Below, piece after piece: positions 60,115-64,000 of a stretch of DNA of 64,000 bases. Origin of the DNA: Fomitopsis serialis (Eukaryota > Basidiomycota > Agaricomycetes > Polyporales > Fomitopsidaceae). Positions within the stretch are counted from its first letter, which is position 1; each line of letters starts with the position of its first letter. The stretch covers positions 1-64,000 of the forward strand of contig NW_025955068.1 of assembly GCF_022376445.1 (NCBI RefSeq). The letters are read 5' to 3'. A program made the translations under genes and the position numbers. The notes beneath the pieces are model-generated. The model searched no databases and had not been told where the DNA came from. It worked only from the letters and a program-made list of their open reading frames with translations.

Positions 60115-62222
60115 TCAGAGGAGTCGATTTTGCGCGGGCGGGATGCCGTTCGCCATCCTGAACATCGTGACGAGCCCCGACAAGCTCGAATACTAGAAAG
60201 CATCCGACACCATCAGCGCGGCCCAAGGCGGAAAAAAACAACAACAACAGAAGCTCTACCCACCCCGTTGCCCACGAACACCTCTGCCCGCTGCCCGATC
60301 AGCATATCCACCGCCTGCTTCACGAACCTCTGCTCCCAATTCACCTCCAGCTCCCTACTGCTCGCGACCGTCCTCCACCCGCCCGTCGCCCTCACCGCCT
60401 CCCGGAGCTCGTCCACCCACTCCCCCGGCGCGTTCGTCATAAATACATGTCCACCAGCTCCGGCCGGCCCGCCGCCCGTGCCCCCGCGCGCTCCTCCACC
60501 GCCGCCGCACGATCTCGCCATGTTCGGGAAGCAGTGCGGGCGCTGCAGCGCGACGCGCTCGTCGTCCGTCGTGTCTGGGGGGTAGCCGAACCGGTCCGGC
60601 AGCGCGGGGAACGCGTTGTGCCCGACGTACGCGGAGCCCCAGCGCGCGAGGTTCGCGCAGTGCTCCGCGAAGTCGCCGCGCCGGATGTGGAACGCGAGCA
60701 GGCCCGGGATCGCCGCGTACCGCGCCGCGCTCGGCGAGGGCGCGCCGGAGCCGCGCGCGGGGGCCACCAGGGGCTGCGTGCCGAGCGGCGGGACGTAGAC
60801 GTGCGTGGGCGCGAAGGCTTCGCGGTTCTGGTCGAAGGCGAGCTCGACGAGCGGGGACCAGGCGAATTCTTGGAGGATCGGCGACGTGGAGAGCACGGGC
60901 CAGACGTCGAGCAGTCGGCTCGCGTCGCCGAAGATGCTGTGTGACGGTCAGCCGGCGACTCAGATTTGAGCACGGGTGCGACGGCGGACGTTACGCACAA
61001 GATGTCAAAGTTGGACGGCGCGTCGTGCGGGATTTCGACGCATTTGTCGGGGAGGTCGCCGAAGACCTCCACCCACTTCTCGATCATGTTCGCGGCGGTG
61101 GGGACCTTGCCGCCGAGGCGCGACGAGACCTCTTCCGTGCGAATGTACTTGCGCTCGCCTTCCGGGCAGACTCTGCGGTAGTAGTCTTCCGTGACGGCGA
61201 ACGGTCGTGCCGCGGAAGGGTCGGTTACTGACGGGGCACCGAGCATCGGTCCTAAGGCTTGGTGTCAGTCGGGCAAGGCGGGGCGCGTATATAGAGTGAC
61301 GCACCCTGCAGGAGCGCTGAGAGGGGAATCGTCGAGGGTATGGGTTTGTCGTCGAAGTAGGAGATTTGTGAGCCGTCGTCCCGCCATGTATAATTATAGT
61401 ACACAAATCTGCGGGCGGGTTGTTAGACGACGGACACCAAAGATACGGTGAAACGTACGTTCTACCCATGCGATGTGCCAGCAATGCCTGCAGAAGTAGT
61501 TCTTGCATGACATTACCCCAGCCACTGTCTATCAGCAATTCGTCAGCCTTGGTCTCAGCACACGCGATCAGCTGTGAGAGTCATAATGATTGGGCCTTGC
61601 GATGGGGAATTGAAGTGGTAAGGCATATCGCGTAGACCTTTGTGGACTTGCGGAAGATCAACCTGTTCCACACTCATCAATGGAACCCAGACAGATGGCA
61701 TGCATCCCGATATCGGCTACAGGCTGACGACGATCGCCAGGCGGACTGTCGCAAGCATGAATGCAGCATGTATGCGCGACTCCTGCCATACATGTAGCTT
61801 TGTGCACGAGGACAGACGGCGTAATTAATAATTATGCACTCACTTCGTGCATGATTGGCAAAGAACATATATTTCGTGTCAGCGAAGTCTCCATTCTGCT
61901 CCGATGTCTGGAGCTCGTATTCGTGGAACCTGGCATAATCCGGCGGCATCCGTACTATGGGGTCCGGGAGTACAGCAGAAACGACGGGTGCATCGCGCCA
62001 CCGCCAGTAGTTCGTGCCCAGCGAGATGACTGCCCAGAAGAGCGCGAGGCCAATGAGGAACGCGACGGCGAGCTTCGTGTATCGACGCGTGAACCAGAGG
62101 CCGCTCCTGGCGGGCACGCCGTTCACCTTTGGGAGGAGGTCGGCCTCGGAGTCGGACGGGGCATGACCGGGGACCCAGCGCGTCTTGGAGGAGCTACGGG
62201 AGCTGGTGAAGAGGCTAGACAT
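60115..62222 (-). CDS. Type II membrane protein, O-fucosyltransferase-like
   Basis: Probably a Golgi or ER glycosyltransferase of the GDP-fucose O-fucosyltransferase fold, known as a conserved unnamed family in mushrooms. Exon 1 from 62222 encodes a cytoplasmic tail (WVPGHAPSDSEADLLPK) and one membrane anchor, KLAVAFLIGLALFWAVISLG, near residues 50-70. Then come KYMFFANHAR, a roughly 290-nt intron, SGWGNVMQELLLQALLAHRM, FVYYNYTWRDDGSQ, IPSTIPLSALLQGPMLGAPS, RRVCPEGERKYIRTEE, and FGDASRLLDVWP. The GDP-sugar motif is LLAFHIRRGDFAEHCANLA. The last intron (from about 60275) leads to YSSLSGLVTMFRMANG and a stop at 60115-60117. Without it the frame would end in a spurious VVVVFF tail. About 530 aa. 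The fucose assignment rests on the HIRRGD motif and general layout, so other sugars are possible. Confidence 0.75.
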
Positions 62223-64000
62223 GGGTGACCGGGTGCGGAGGGCGCGGGGAACCAGCCTGAGGACGAGATAAAGACGAGGGTGCCGCGCAGTCTGACCGAG
62301 GTGGGGCGCGCCGCGCTGGTGGGCATCTGGTTAAGTAGGGGCGAGAGCCGCCGGTGGCCGGGTGGCAGTACCGCGAGTTGGAGGCGCGGCAGGATGGCCC
62401 CCGTGTGGTTGTGCACATTGCTGCGGCGAGCGGTCGCTGGAGGAGGCGGCCGGGGCGGCTTCTGTTCGCAGCGTGAGCAGATTGTTGTTGGGTTCCCGGA
62501 GGCAACAAACTATCACAACTGACCAGGTTGATGTTGTTGAGAAGGGTGCCGTCTGGCTGCGTGGTTGGGCGCGCAGCCGTGCATTCGCATTGCAGGCAGC
62601 GCGTGGTGCAGCGTATCTGGCCTGCTGACAGCGATGACGGTGCACTGAACCGCGTCGAGCATAGCTGGGGGCCTGTCATGGAGCCCGCCCGGGATGCCAG
62701 TTGGACAGCCCGATCGGGCGAGGAGCATGCGCCGCGACTGGGGCGTGTCTCTTCCATCCACTCATCCGCCGCATCCCGCTTCTCCCGCTCGCAGCACGCA
62801 TTCTGTCCGCTCTGACCTGGCGCAGAACTATCCGTCAGCGATGTCGCCCGACAAATACCCAGACATACAGAGTTCAAACTCTACTTCAACCAACTGTCAG
62901 CGAAGATGCCTCGTCCGTTCGATGCTATCCGCCGACGTTGAGTCTATTGCATGAGACTCGGCATCCAGCGGCCTTCCTGATAAATAAGCAGACTGGTAGC
63001 ACCTAGCGGGTAGCCAAGGCATTCGCATGAGAGGCTGTGTCGCAACTCACTGTTCGTCACGCTGGGTCTGCGCCCAATGTCAGCCGGTGCATTACGAGAC
63101 GCTTGCTGGTTTGTTTGGTTGGCAATGGAGACTACCGGTGCATCGGATAGACCCTGCAGTTAACACCACGACGCAGCTCCTCTTGTGTTCCGTCTTCCTC
63201 ATGGGGGGAGGTTCCAGGAGCGGGACCGAATAGACGCTGTCCTCGCTGCATCTCATTTGGGCGCTATGCAATGTTTTGACTCCACTTGCCACCGTCGTCC
63301 TCGTCCCGCGATGAAAGTATCAACGTAGAGCTGTGTTGTTGACGCCTCTTCCAAAGCAAGGAGTATCTCGCTTCCTTGGATGTAGATGCAGCTACAGATC
63401 TAGGCCTTCTCAAAGCGTACATCAAACCTGCCATATTCGGACGCCTCGATCAACCCAGTAGTAATACCCATCCACCCGCGTGCCCATCCTCCATGGTGCC
63501 ATCCAACACAGTCCTGCATCCCGCCAACACGCTCTGGCGTGCAGCCTAGGTGCTCTTCTTCTTTCCCGCCCACAGCATATCATCCATCTCTGCTCTACGC
63601 CAACCTGGTGTAGTGGTAAGTAGTCTCCTCCGAGTCGCCCCGCATCGGGCTTTATCAAATCTGACATAACTTACTCAAAGCCGTTAAGATTCAGTAATCC
63701 CGATAGAGTATAGAGTTCGCTGGCCTACGCCAAGTGACGCATGCCAGTGCGTCACGGTGCTCGCGTCAATCTGCCAAACTCCCCTCGCGACCCAACTGCC
63801 ACGTCCGTCACGGTGATCGCGGCAGTACTTCGCAAGTACTCGTGGCTATGGATTCCCTCAGCCTCATGCAGTCCCGCTGTGACTGTCGAACTGTTCAACG
63901 CTCAGGCTACCGGTAACCGCGACCCGCAGAAGGCCTTCGGATTGTTCAACACACTAGTGTCCCAGTCGTACAGTGACGTTGGGCGCAGGTGTCGCACTGG
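62223..64000. other. Right-end stretch without a supported gene
   Basis: The left part is the promoter of the fucosyltransferase-like gene. Frames up to 220 codons on the minus strand (62215-62877) overlap it and lack domains. Nothing recognisable from 63000 to the end. Confidence 0.4.

Noticed and set aside
63595..63660. tRNA-like A box (TGGTGTAGTGGTAAGT)
   Set aside because: No matching B box (GGTTCRANNCC) at the right distance and no cloverleaf could be drawn.

Overview
The window is nuclear DNA of a filamentous basidiomycete, most probably a wood-decay Agaricomycete. The evidence is a G+C-rich sequence with genes on both strands, each broken by many spliceosomal introns of about 48-65 nt (GT-AG, one GC-AG). 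It also carries families typical of such fungi: a WOPR regulator, basidiomycete adenylate-forming reductases and AT-hook proteins. Exon models were built by hand by joining reading frames at splice sites and checking phase and family motifs. I see no rRNA, tRNA, CRISPR array or complete transposon.

Left part (1-16.4 kb): a WOPR (Gti1/Pac2) transcription factor at 0.9-2.6 kb converges on the TFIIH subunit Tfb2 (2.9-4.9 kb, minus). Tfb2 is divergent from the proteasome-assembly chaperone Nas6/gankyrin (5.2-6.4 kb). A gene-poor stretch follows, with only exon-like fragments, up to an aldo-keto reductase (12.2-13.5 kb, minus). A G+C-rich tandem-repeat array occupies about 15.0-16.3 kb.

Middle part (16.4-37 kb): a long protein with a split RING-like zinc site, two or three lineage-specific genes, an MFS transporter (23.6-25.5 kb), a 5-kb quiet stretch, a proline-rich protein, a secreted family GH105 hydrolase, and a second MFS transporter (35.1-37.1 kb, minus) that is a paralogue of the first with the same exon pattern.

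Right part (37-64 kb): an adenylate-forming reductase (A-T-R, NRPS-like; 37.5-41.8 kb, minus) lies directly upstream of the second MFS gene. Next come a short-chain dehydrogenase, an NCS1 nucleobase permease, a DUF4112-type membrane protein, an AT-hook/Cys-rich protein, a repeat-containing unknown protein, a second adenylate-forming reductase (55.4-59.6 kb, plus) and a membrane-anchored O-fucosyltransferase-like protein.

The paired reductases, paired MFS exporters and SDR suggest a locus for reduced aryl- or amino-acid metabolites; this is inference. Three genes (NCS1 permease, second reductase, AT-hook protein) are each interrupted by single-base shifts in or beside short homopolymer runs. 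These could be consensus errors or recent decay.
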